A stretch of 64,000 bases of DNA, taken from the NCBI GenBank assembly GCA_009792885.1, contig WMCF01000055.1:5109443-5173442 (forward strand). The letters are read 5' to 3'. The notes under the pieces were generated by a model. It was not told the DNA's origin. It did not search any database and saw nothing but the letters and a program-made list of their open reading frames with translations. Positions 27,701 through 39,700 of the stretch are shown in pieces. Each line of letters begins with the position of its first letter. Within the stretch, counting starts at the first letter, position 1. Made by a program: the position numbers and the translations under genes. Source of the DNA: Eremophila alpestris peregrina. Taxonomy: Eukaryota > Chordata > Aves > Passeriformes > Alaudidae.

Positions 27701-30700
27701 GCACAAGCACTGCTTACAAGTGGAGGGTAGGTCTGTAAATACCTTGCCTTTAGGTGTTAAGAGCAGAAAACAAACAGGTGTAGCTGGGACTCTGGATACT
27801 TATGTCTTCCCAAGTGCCTGTGAGTCCTTTCTGACCCCCAGAAATCCCCGAAGCCGTGATGTCCAGACACACAGGCAAGGTCTGGAACCATCTGTGCAGA
27901 GTGGGAGATGCTCCTAACCAGCTCCGCTACGTGGGCAGGTGAGTGCCTTCCCTGGCACTCCAGGTGGGGAGGAGCAGCACTACAGTGGTTGCAGGGGACG
28001 CAGGCCAGTTCTGCTTGCCTGGCTCCAGGGAAGTGGTGCTCTGCTGTGGCACTCCAGGTCCCTGGGATGCCCGCGGGCAGCCCCCATGCGGGTGGGGTGT
28101 GCTGCTGCTCCCTGACTGAGCCCGCTGTGTCCCCACAGGGCCGGCTGGATGCACTGTGGGCGCTGCTGCGGCGCCAGTACGACAGAGTCTCACTGATGCG
28201 GCCTCAGCAAGGAGACGAGGTGGGTGTGCGGTGCATGGCCGGTGAGGGGTCGAGCCACAGCCAGTCCAGCGGCTCTGTCGTGTGGGGCAGAGCCATTGCA
28301 GCGGCACAGCGGGAAGGGTGACACACCGGGCAGTCTGTGCGGTGAAAGGGGCGTGGCACCGGCCTGGAGACGTGGTGCCAACACGGGGCTCCCGGAGGCA
28401 GAGGGTAGGGTGCTGGATGTGTGTGTGCTCAGGGGAGAACAGGAACACAGCCTTATGCAGAGCAATCTGTCACAGGCACAGAAATCGCTCTAGACTCAGC
28501 TGTTTGTAAGAGCAGAGGCTGGCAATAATGTCCATGAAAGTTGCTTTCTAGATCTTTGCACTTCCATACCAATAGCACCTTTCACAGAACAAAACGCTGA
28601 GGAAATGTGTTTCTCAGACAGTCCTTTCTCCTGGAACACATTTGGCCACTGAAAAAAGGGCCTTGTCCCCAAATGCCACTTTTGTTTGCACCTCTAAAAG
28701 TGAAACCAGATCAAGTATTTTTGATTGCTGCTCCTCAGCAAAGTATCACTTTGAATGTCAGCATTTACCTTCTGGGCCCACTCAGCTTCCTGTCTATGGC
28801 ACTTGGGAAGTGCCACGGGAGCAAATGATTTCCTTTAAATAGGATAGCAGCTCACGTACTACAGAGCACTGCTGTGCAGGAGCACTGTCTGTGCACCATA
28901 CAACATGAAGGCCACATAAAAGGATGAGAGTGCTTAAGGTGAGGGAGTTGCATGTGTTAGAACGGGAGGTAATAGGAATTTTGATTATTTTTTCCTGGGA
29001 TGAAGTCTGGTGCTGTTCAAAAGGGTGAAGACGTGAGACTAAGGTGAGACAAGTATTGGAAGCAGCAGAATGACCAAGTGCCATGCTGCAGGTGGAGAGC
29101 ACAGCTGGATTAAGCTGTTAGCATTGTTACCTTGGCAGGTTAGTCACTGTTTGCATGAATGACACATGGAGCAGCAATAACAACAGCAAATCCACACACA
29201 AAATACATGGGACAATACAGTTTAACAGGTAAATTAAATGTTAACATGAACATAGAAGTGGTGCCTTAAAGATTAAAAAAGTGTCAGCCAGGCCCTGTTT
29301 TGGGAATTTCTGCCCCTAAAGGCAGGGAGTTATTGTAAGGATTGCCCTCGAGGCAGGCTTTGCATTGTGCAGTCAGATACCTGCCTTCTCTGGGCCTGAC
29401 AGGAGCAGCACTGGCCAGCACCTCAGCTTGTGAAAAACAGAGCAGTGGCTCAAGGGAAAAGGAGTGATATTTGTGCCTAAAGGAATGGTGGGTCAGATGT
29501 GACCTGTGTCACTGCAGAGTGCCATTTCTGTCTGTGCAGTGTTTGCCATCTTTGGGAAAAAATGGTATCTTTTTCCTTGTTCCTAACACACTGGGTGGAG
29601 ATCCCATGGTGGGCTGGCCCCTGCTGTGTATCAGCTCATTTGTGTGCAGGGGAGACACACACACACACACAGAGCCATGGAGTTGTTCTATTTTATCATC
29701 TTTCTGTTACTTTTGAAGAACTCGTCAGTTCCATTTGTAGAAGAATTCACTGCTGAATTTGAGTCCTTGATCAGGCATTTGAAATTTAGGCATGAAATAT
29801 CAAAGCAGAGTGAGCTGTTCGTGCATCCCTGCGCTGTCCTGGCTGTGCCATGTGGCAGGTGGTGGGAGGGCCGTACTGGGAGGCTGCCAGGATGGCTCAA
29901 GCCCCGGGAGCCGCAGCTGCCAGAGGCGGGCAGCGCCCAGGTGTGGGCACGCTGAGCAGGCTGCAGGCACAGCTGTGTGGTGGCTACGGGAGCGTGGGGC
30001 AGGCCGGGGCACGTGGGGCCCGGGGGCTGCAACACTAAAGGTAGCACGGCTTGGACACAGCTGCTCCCCAGCTCGCCTCAGGCACAAATCCAGAGATCCA
30101 ATGCAGGCTGGCTGTGCTGGGGGCCGAGGACACGCAGCCACTTCAGAGACAGCTGCACGCTATGGCAGCTGCGCCGGGCTCCCAGTGAGGGACGAGGACA
30201 GCAGGTATGGATTGAGGGCCCCACAAACAGCCTCCATTAAGCCACGAGCGCTTTTGAAGGGCTCCCATCAAACAGAGCAAGTCCGCAGCAGGAGATTTCG
30301 GCTGCAGAGCCATGTGGTGTTTTCTGCACTAACAAGGTAATTTATAAATGATGCATCACCCTGTGTCTGTGCTCCTAGCTAGATTTCCTTCCTTTTCTTT
30401 ATTAAAGGGGCAAAGAAGACTGAGCCACAGCAGTCTGGGCTACTCTGATGAACTAGTTCAGTGTCCGAGGGTCTGTACTGAACTTCTTTTCCCAGGAGTC
30501 TGGGGCTGCCCAGGAACACAGCCTGGCACAGGGGCACAGCACCGGCCTCAGGGGCCTGGATCTTCCTCTAAATCCTTGTGTTTGTTTTCCAAGTCATAAT
30601 TTAGCACCAAGAGGTGATCACCAGCGGTTTGGATTCTTTGTCTGAGCTTGTTGCAATGTGATGGTGGCTGAGACTCATCCTGTGTGCATTTATGCACACA

Positions 30701-33700
30701 AATGTCTTTAAGTCCACAAATAGAATGGCATTTGTAGTGAAGGTTTTGCCCTATCAGAATGGAAATAGGAGTCAGTGGCACTTGGGAAGAGCCAAAAAAG
30801 AAAATAAAGACTGTACTTCATTCTAGAAGAATCAGAGGAGAGTAGAACTACAGAATGCTTCCAGCTTGTACTTCCATGTACAAACCAGCCTTTTAAAAAA
30901 GAAGACACAAAAGAAGACACTTGTACTTGTTTTTGATTTTAAGCCTGTTAGTATTTACCTGCTTTAAAGGTCTTTTCTAATAATGGCTGCAGAGTTAGCA
31001 CAAACATCTGTTTAAACTGTTACTTTTGACCAGCTCTGCACAAAAGTAATACATTCTGCAAGTGCAGGATGTGGATAGCAGTACTCCCTCCAAAAGGAAT
31101 CTCCTCATCTCTGGAGTCATGACCTCACCCTGTAACCTGAGCTGCTTTTGGGAGGGTCTGGCTGGCTGCCTGGCAGGTGCCCATCCTGACTAGAGTGGCT
31201 CTCCTTGCAGTTGGATTTGCTGTCAGTCAGTGGAAGCTGGAGGGATCATCTTGCTGGAAGAGAGGATGTTGTGCTTGTGTCAGGAGAAACAGGGATATTT
31301 TCCTAACTACATAGGCAGCAGTTCTTGGCACTGCCTCCCTTGGTGCAGATGAGTCTACTGCTCTCTTAAACCAGCCTTTGGGACTCATTGCTCTGTTAGA
31401 ATTGGTAGGAATCGGAGAGCAGGAAGAAACCAACCTGCCTGTCAGTTCCAAGGCCATGCGGCACGGGATGACAGCCATGGAGAAAGGAATGCCAGTACTA
31501 GAGGCAGCATGAATGTACCATAGCTGTCCCACAGCTTCCCTGCTAGCACATGAGCAGTGCAGCCCCACAAGCCAAGCCACAGGAAGCCTCTCCATGGGCA
31601 GGGCAGGGGCTGGTAATTACCGAGTGTTTTACTGCGCAAGATTCCAAGCAGCAAACACATTTGTTTTCCTCATCTTCACAACACCTTTTTCATGAAGTGA
31701 GCTGCAGTAGAGTGATGCACCAGGTTTGTTCTCCTGCACAGATTATTCTTCCCCTGTGAGCTGGCAGCACAGGGCAGCTGTCCCAGTGGCTGGCCAGGAT
31801 TTGGGAATGGCCACTGAGCTAATCTCCAGGCTTTGCAGATGAAGGAGGCAGCAGATAACAGGATTAAAGTTTCCAAACCCAGGGTTTTCACAGCCTGAGA
31901 TGCGGGCGGAGGGGGAGACAGAATGACTTCTGTCATTAATCTTAATTGATTGCCAAGAGGTTTTTAATCTGGTTTATTAATTAGGAAGGTCCTTAACACA
32001 CTGTCTACATATCAACATCAGATGCTCTTTTGGGACTTTGGGGACATATGGCCTATCTATATTTACATTCACACAATTTACACATACATACATCGCTGTA
32101 TGGGATCTGCTCACACGGGTAACGCACACAGAGTGCTGAGGAAGCGTTTGCATTCACACACTCTTCAGCAAAAGGGGATGGAAATGAAAAAACAGCTTGC
32201 ACAAAGGTTACATTCCCACACATTGAACTCACATACCGCTGTTTATATTGATATGCATATTAATCCAGATCAATTTTGTGATTTATGTGCTATTTATCCA
32301 GATTAGCGTTCAAATGGCATTCTTGTTTGGAAGATTTAAGTGGGAGGTCCCAGTGTTCTTCCACAGTGACATGACACATTTTAAAATGTCCGGGCTGTGG
32401 TTCCACTGCCATTTTGGAGGAGATCAGCACAAATACTTGATATAACAGTCAGGTAATCCTGGAAATAAATGACCAGAGCCAGAGAGACTTTGAGATGGGA
32501 GGCGGTGACAGAATGAGGTGAACAGAACTAGGCTGGTTTCCCTGTCACTTCATTGGGCTCTGCTCCTCAACAGCAAAGGCATATGAAAACACCTTGGAAA
32601 AACTGTTTTTAGAAAATGAATTTCTGTCTCACCTCGCAGGTGTGGTGTCCACCTGCTGTAGCTGTGGCAGCCTAAGCTTATTCACTCACCCAGGGTGAGT
32701 TGTTACAAATCTGTGGTAAAACTGCAGCTAGTGGAGTTCAGAGGATGCTCAAATGTGCCCACCCAGGCCCTGCCTGACCCGAGGCTCTAAAGCCTGCAAG
32801 CAATTGCACGTGTTAATCCTTTCATGCACAACTTTATCCAAAAGAAGGCAGGGCGAGAGAGCTGTCTTCCCCTAGTGCTCTTCAAAAGTTGGGAAGAACT
32901 ACAGCACAGATGCTGCTGGATGTAACTGCTGGATGGGAGAGGCAGACAGTGGGGAGAGAGAGAAAAAAAGTGATCCAAAACTATATTTATTGCCTCTGAT
33001 CTTATTACTGTATTCCCCTAATTCAAAATTCTGTTCTGAAGTCAGTTTTTGCATGTTTAAGTCCATTCTGAACTACAGATCCATAAAGCATTGACAGAAC
33101 TCCCCCAACACTTCAGTTGTTTGCATTTTAAACTGGCCAGGTGTTCCCCAGCCAGAACATTTCCTGACCCCTGAGTGTGAGCTGGCTGTGTCACTGCCTC
33201 CTGCAATTTTAACACAGGCTCCAAAGAAGTTAATGAAATTTGCAGCGACAGCTACTCCCTGTCACAGAGGGTTTGTGGGTGCACACAGATCTGTCCCCTT
33301 CCAATCACTCCGAAAAGAATTCTGTAACTTCTAGGAACTAGTGGGCAAATGCTACATTAGATCAACCACTGCAGTTTAGGTGGGCTCAGCTCCTGCCAGG
33401 CTCCAAGCTGTACTGGACAGGTGACCAAGGAAGAGGAGCAGTGTCCCTGGCCTGCAGCCTCAGGATGGGTGACACATCTGTCTGTGAACACAACCTTGGG
33501 GATGGGGTGACAGCCTTCCTGGGATAGTACTTCCCTGTGGCAGCTTTGTGGGTGCTCTGGGGCTCAGTACTGCTCCTTCCTATGGTTGTTTCTCAGACAC
33601 ATTTCTGTCTGCAGTTTTCTCCCACAGCCTTGCCCTGTCTTTATTACTTAGTCCAGCAGGCCACACCCAGCAGTGTAAAACAGTTTGATCCAACGAAAAA

Positions 33701-36700
33701 GGAGTAAATTTTCTTGGAGTTCATTATCACCTTTCTCCAGTGAAACAACAGAAATTCTTTACTAGGGTGAAATAGAAGTTCCCTTTCTGGATGCAAACTG
33801 TGCCTGTCTGAGCAGAGGGGCGGGGAAGGTGCAAAGCACACAGGAGCTTGTAGCTTGCTTTATACCTTTCTGTACCCAAGTAGATGGATGATATTTTATT
33901 TTACATTATAGTAAAGCATAGAACCTGCTAAAATCTGGAAAGGCTGTAAAATGATGGGCAGAATAAGCATATTACGATCCAAAAGAAAATTGATTATTTA
34001 GAGTTGAACATTCAGAGAAGAAAACAAGGGCTCTGAGGATATCACTCCATTCTGGAAAGGATGTTCCCAGCTCAGCCGAGCACCCCTGAATTAGGGAATC
34101 CCCCAGAAACTCTTGAGTAATGCCACTGGGGCCCCCATGCTCACCCAGGAGAGACAGAGAGGATGTCTGAGGGTACCCCCTCTTCCCAGGGCTGCTTCCA
34201 GGACTGACTCACTGCCCTGTTCCCAGCTCTGTTTGCCCCCTTGGGGAGCTGTCTTGAACCTGGAGTATCTCCCACAGCCCAGCCACAGGCCATTTGCTGC
34301 CATACCTTTACTAAAACAACATCTCTAGACAAAGGCTCCCCAGTGAAGTGGCCAGGCCAGCGATGGGAATGCTGGGAATGCCCCTCCCAACCCACCTGCT
34401 CCCACAGGGATGGAACAACCATCGGTCCCCTCTGGTGACATCGCAGTGCCCCCAGCAGGTGGTTATAGGTCATTGGGACCAATCAGCTCCATGATTATGC
34501 CAGCTCAGTAAGGATTTTCCCTCTGATAACAAAATTTACAACAAAAAGGAAAGGTGTTTGAAGGATTAGGAGAATATAATGGAAATAACTTTTACCAAGG
34601 AATCTGTGCATGAGAACTGTGGGAATTCTCTGAAAGAACTCTTTTCCTTAGATTTTTCCTATGCTGATTGTAATAAAGGCCCTTTTCTTCCAAGCCAGCC
34701 ACATGCCCAGCTGGCACCCTGTGAATGCTCCAAGGCACTTCTCAGGGCATGTTTGATGTCAGTTTGTCCTGATTCATAAACCTATAAATGCTCTGCTTAG
34801 AGAGAGTAGTATTAGGTTTTGGCTCAAAGAAGTCAGGAGTAACACAGTGTGCTGTGTACCTCCCGCAGCAGGGAGGATGTGCCTTCCCTCTGGGCCACGG
34901 CCATACATCCCTAAATACAAAGTGCCCTCTGGGCAGAGCAGTGGGGCTCTCCTGAGGGACAAGAGGAACTGAGGCACATGTGCAGAGGTGATGTGAGCCC
35001 CAAGTAATGAAACAAATCCATGGCCAGAAGGGGGAAGGAGAAATGCCCCTGGTGAGCTTTGAATATCAGATGGAAGCAGAGGGTCGCTGATCCAGGTAAA
35101 GCGGTTCACAGTGCATTTCTAGGGGATGAAAATGGAAGAGTTGAACTGTAAAAACAGTGACAAGGAGCCAAAGAAGAGAAACATAAAACAGGTTTTCTCC
35201 CATCAATACATTCTTATTTGTTGCAGAGCTTAAGGTGCACAGATTTCACCTCGTACATGGACAAAAGCCAAGCCAAGTCAGATCTTACACCGGTCTAGAA
35301 TGAGCTACACAAACACACCTTTATTTATCAAGGATTGCACTGCTCAGGTAGAAAGTGGTGGTATGGAGGCTTTGTTCTTGAGATGGCTCTGAAGAGCAGT
35401 TTTATGAATAACTGCTTCACATACTGCATTCAGGCTGAGCCACATGTCCTATGTCACGTGGTATCACCTGTCAGCCAGGAGGAACACTGAAACTGCTGAT
35501 CCCCTGGTTTGTCCAGTGCATGCTCAGGGACAGTATTTGCTGTGCTTTTGTCAAAAGCTACTGCCACGGGAGATGGTCTGTCAAGGTCAGTTGTTTGGTG
35601 CTAATGAGATGGATGGGAGGAGGGAGCTACACAACAGCGGTGGGAAATGGTGCTCTGGGCTCGCTGCCACTCTTGGATTAGGGTCTGTCCCCCCCCGTGA
35701 TTCAAGGTGTAAGCACCCATAGAGCCCTCAGCGCCTGCAGCTGGGCACCTTCCTGAGCGCCCCCCCCCCCCCACTTAGGGACCTTGTTCCCACAGAACCC
35801 GCGGGAGTGGAAGCAGCAGGAGATGTGCCTGTTTGGGAGATGACAGAGCACGTGCATGAGGGTGATCTGACCTGCTCACACCTGCAGTACAGCCATGCTG
35901 CCTGGTGTGACAGGAAGGGCTGGGCGTCCTATGCCATCAGGGCTACAGGTCTGTCTGTTTCCATGGTGTAAGTTTGGTCACATGCACCCCAGCTTCCTGA
36001 GACTGATATTTTCAGATGTGCTACTCTGATCTATTTTAAGGGTTCTTCCCACTGCAAGTCTGTGATGAGCATTAGAGCTTTAAAGCGCTGCTTTGGGAAG
36101 CTATTATCAGTAGGTATTAATTATTGAACACTATACCTTCTGGAAAAATTGTTTCATCACTGGAAAGTGACCTTGCTAGAAGAGGCAGAGGGAAAGAAGC
36201 GTATGGTGCCTCCTGAGAGCAAGTGGAGTGATGCGTGGCAAGAGAAGACACTAAAGATTTATTGTCTGTGGCAAAAGAAACACAGATCTCTGCTTGTGCA
36301 GTAAGTGTTTTTGACATCATACGCCATAAAGAGTGATTGGATGCTGTAGTTAAAAAGTGTTTCACTGAAGGGAAATAATAGACATTTTCACAGTGCTGTG
36401 TCTATTAAGTGTCCAACTGCGTGGGTGCACAGCTAAGCTGGCCCTGAGAACTCCAGTGTTGGAATTCAGGCAGTTCTGAGTTAAAAGGCAGCTGGATAAT
36501 CCTGAGAGAGGACATTGAGAATTTATCTGTCTTGGAAGAAGATCCCTTTTGACCTTGGCTGGTACAGGTTCTTATTGCCTGACAGCACACCACTGGACAA
36601 GTTCAACATCAGCACTGTTTGGACGCTTCACATGGAAATTTCATTTATTAGCCTGGCCCTGGCCTATTTCCCTGGAATTTCTCTTTTCCCCAGCTGTTAA

Positions 36701-39700
36701 TGCAGCAGTGCTGTTGTCTCGTCTCCCAGTGACACTGGGAGTTAGAGTTCTCCTTTTGCTCCAATGGTTTAAAAACCCCAAGAGGAACAGGCATTCAGTT
36801 TAAAATAAAAGCTGGGGTGAAGCCAGCACTCAGGCTCACCTCTCACCCTGTGGCTGCCTCTGCCAGGCTGGAGAGCGAGGTGTGGCCAGAGAGCTCCTCG
36901 ATAAATCATCATTATGTCCACATGCAAATACAGCAGCCAGACCCAGGCGCACAATTAGGCACCTAATTATGTTGAAAATGCAATTGCACACTTTGCTACA
37001 ATGGCCCTGTGGCCTTGGGAGCCGGCCGGGGCCCATCCAGGCTCAGTGAGGTGCTGGGATGACACCTCTGGAAAGTGTCCTGCGAGGGGCAGAGGTGTTC
37101 ACGGCACTCAGACAATGGGAGTCTGCCCAGGCACAGCCCACGCTTGGGTCGCTCCTCCTGCCCACACAGGGGTGATAGTGATGGAGGGGACAGGCCACAG
37201 CATGGGTGTGTTATTTCTGCCTCTTTTTGCTGCAGTTTCTTTTCCTTCCTTTCAACAAGGCAAAGAGGGGAATACCCAGACAAGTGGGATCCATGATTCA
37301 GATGACAGTGTATGAGTGTGTGACTGACTGAAACTGCAGGAAGGCTGATTCCAAAGCAACATACAGTTTAAAATAACGCTGTCACTGTTCAGGGACAGCA
37401 TTTTCCACATGAAAATGTCTGATATGGGAGTGTTGTCAATGCCACGATCCTAGAGGGGCCAGACTGTTCAGCCACTGCTCCCACTGACAGGGCCCACCTG
37501 AGAGTATCAGTGAGTGACCTGGGAGCTGAGACCAGGCAGTGGGGGAACAGCTTTAGCCTCTGCTGTTCCCTGCACAGATGAGGTGCCACCACTGGCTTCA
37601 GTTCTGTTTACCTGTGCGGAAAGTTTTCAACCTGGACTTGAATGCTTAGCAGCCAAGGGAGGAGCCCAGCTCCCAGTCAAGAAAAATGAAGTGCACTTGT
37701 CCTGTGCCTGTTCAATGTCCTATGATGCATTTTCTTTATTCTTAGTCTTGTAAAACCAGCAATCTTTTCTCCTTGATAATGTGCTGGTAATTTCTAAGAA
37801 GGAATTTGAAGGAATTCCTCATTTGGAATTGAAAACTTATACTAAAAGTCTGAGAATAAGATTTGTTGGAGAGAATTTACTAGCCAAGGAGCAAAGATAC
37901 AAGCCACATTTTAAAATCATAGAACTGCTAGAATTACTGCAGTTTTTAGTTTTAAAATGCATGTAATTTGTACAGTCGGAGGTGCTGCTCAAAGAACTTT
38001 GTCTGTGTCGGGGATCTTCATTAGGTTTATTCTGTAAACTCAGTAAAACCAGGATTTCTGTATGGATTCAGGAGGAGATGCTGCCTGGGCCTCATTTCTA
38101 TCCACTGTCACCCTACCTGCCATACTCAGGCCAGCAGCTGAGAGGTGTTTGTGTTTCATTCTTGTACTTACCACCACCACCACCACTTAATCCTAGGAAA
38201 AGCCATCATTTTGCTTAGGAAAAATGCAGTGTTTCACATTTTTTGCAGTTTTTCACCTACGCTTCCAAAGAACGAGTCCATGTCCCAAAATCCCACCAAA
38301 AAATCCAGCACCAGAGTTGGGAATTTGTATCTGCATTTGGGAAAGCCAGTTCCACTGCACTTTGATCCAGCATAGATGCAAACACAGGGTTATTACCTGG
38401 GTTAGAGACACACCTGCACTTGTAAACTCTTGCATCCCTGTCTCCTCAGGATTTCCTATCATTTGTTACTATCTCTGTGACACAGGAGGAACAGGCACTA
38501 TATTTTCTGATTGTCACTCCCAAGTCTGCAGTGATTTATTCCTGTAGGCTCTAACTGAATTAAAATCTTAATCAAGCTTATGCCACTTTTTTCTTCATTT
38601 TAATTAGGACCAGCCAAATCACTTGTCTGGGGGAAGGAGAAAGAAAAGGAGCAGCAACACTTTTTCCCTGTTCTGTAGTTGTATTAAGGAAGCCGTGGTG
38701 AGAATGTCCTCCCAAAGAGGTACCACAGGGCTGGACAGGTAGCACAGCACAGCCAATGCGGTGGTTCAGGAAATCTCAGTCTTCCTCAGAAATATTTTCC
38801 TTGAGTGTTTCCTGGTACCATTTCACACCTAACTTCTACAGTCCTCACTTTAATAAGACACCAGGAAATGACCCATTACAGTGGTGAGTTTTTGGTGCAG
38901 TCACAATGAAAACTCTCTCAGATCATCAAGTCTGGCCACTCTCCCCAGCACTGCCAGTGCCACCACTGACTCACGTCCCCAAGTGCCACATGCATAGGCC
39001 TTGGAACACTTCATGGAGAAGTATCACTTTTCTGTCCTGCTCATGTTCCACCTACAGCAAACCGTACACAGCTCACGCAGGCTGTGCCTTGAGCAGATTA
39101 GAGGTCCGTACTATGCTCTCCTAACTTACCAAATGCTGTCATCAGGGAAGTGTAAGTCCCTCACTTTAAGCAGCAAAGAGATTCTTGTGTGCTTCTCTTT
39201 CTGTGTTACCTGTTCCTTTATCCCCAGCCAGCCTCTCCAAAGACTGCAGCTTCACATAAGTGCAGGCTGGCTCTTTGTGGGGAAGCCCTGGCTGAGTTCA
39301 TGTGCTCCTCTACAGGGTGGAAGATTTTTTTTCCACACGCTGCCCCACAGGACCTGTGGCAGGGAAGTGGCCATTCCACCGGTTCCCTGCTCTGCAGGGG
39401 AATGCGCTTCCACCAGCAAAGCTGCTGTGGCAGGACTGGGGGCTCCGGCTTTCGGGCTTCACAGAGCAGGAACTGTCCCAGGGAGACCTGGAGGCTCTCA
39501 GTGCTCCTGTGAATCTCCTGCTCAACATTTGCATGTTGACATTTTCTACTTAAGGGGCCTTTTGGCATCTCTGGCATTAATTTATAATGCTGTGGTAGTG
39601 GGGCTGCAGCACTGCAGGAACTGCCTTTACTTTAGAAAGACTTTGCTCTGGAATCCAACTGGATTCAGTGCAGAGACTGACCACATTCCAGCTGCTCCTG

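Noticed and set aside
28797..28815. 8-bp perfect hairpin with a 3-base loop (TGGCACTT-GGG-AAGTGCCA)
   Set aside because: Too short for a microRNA precursor, and expected by chance in a window of this size.
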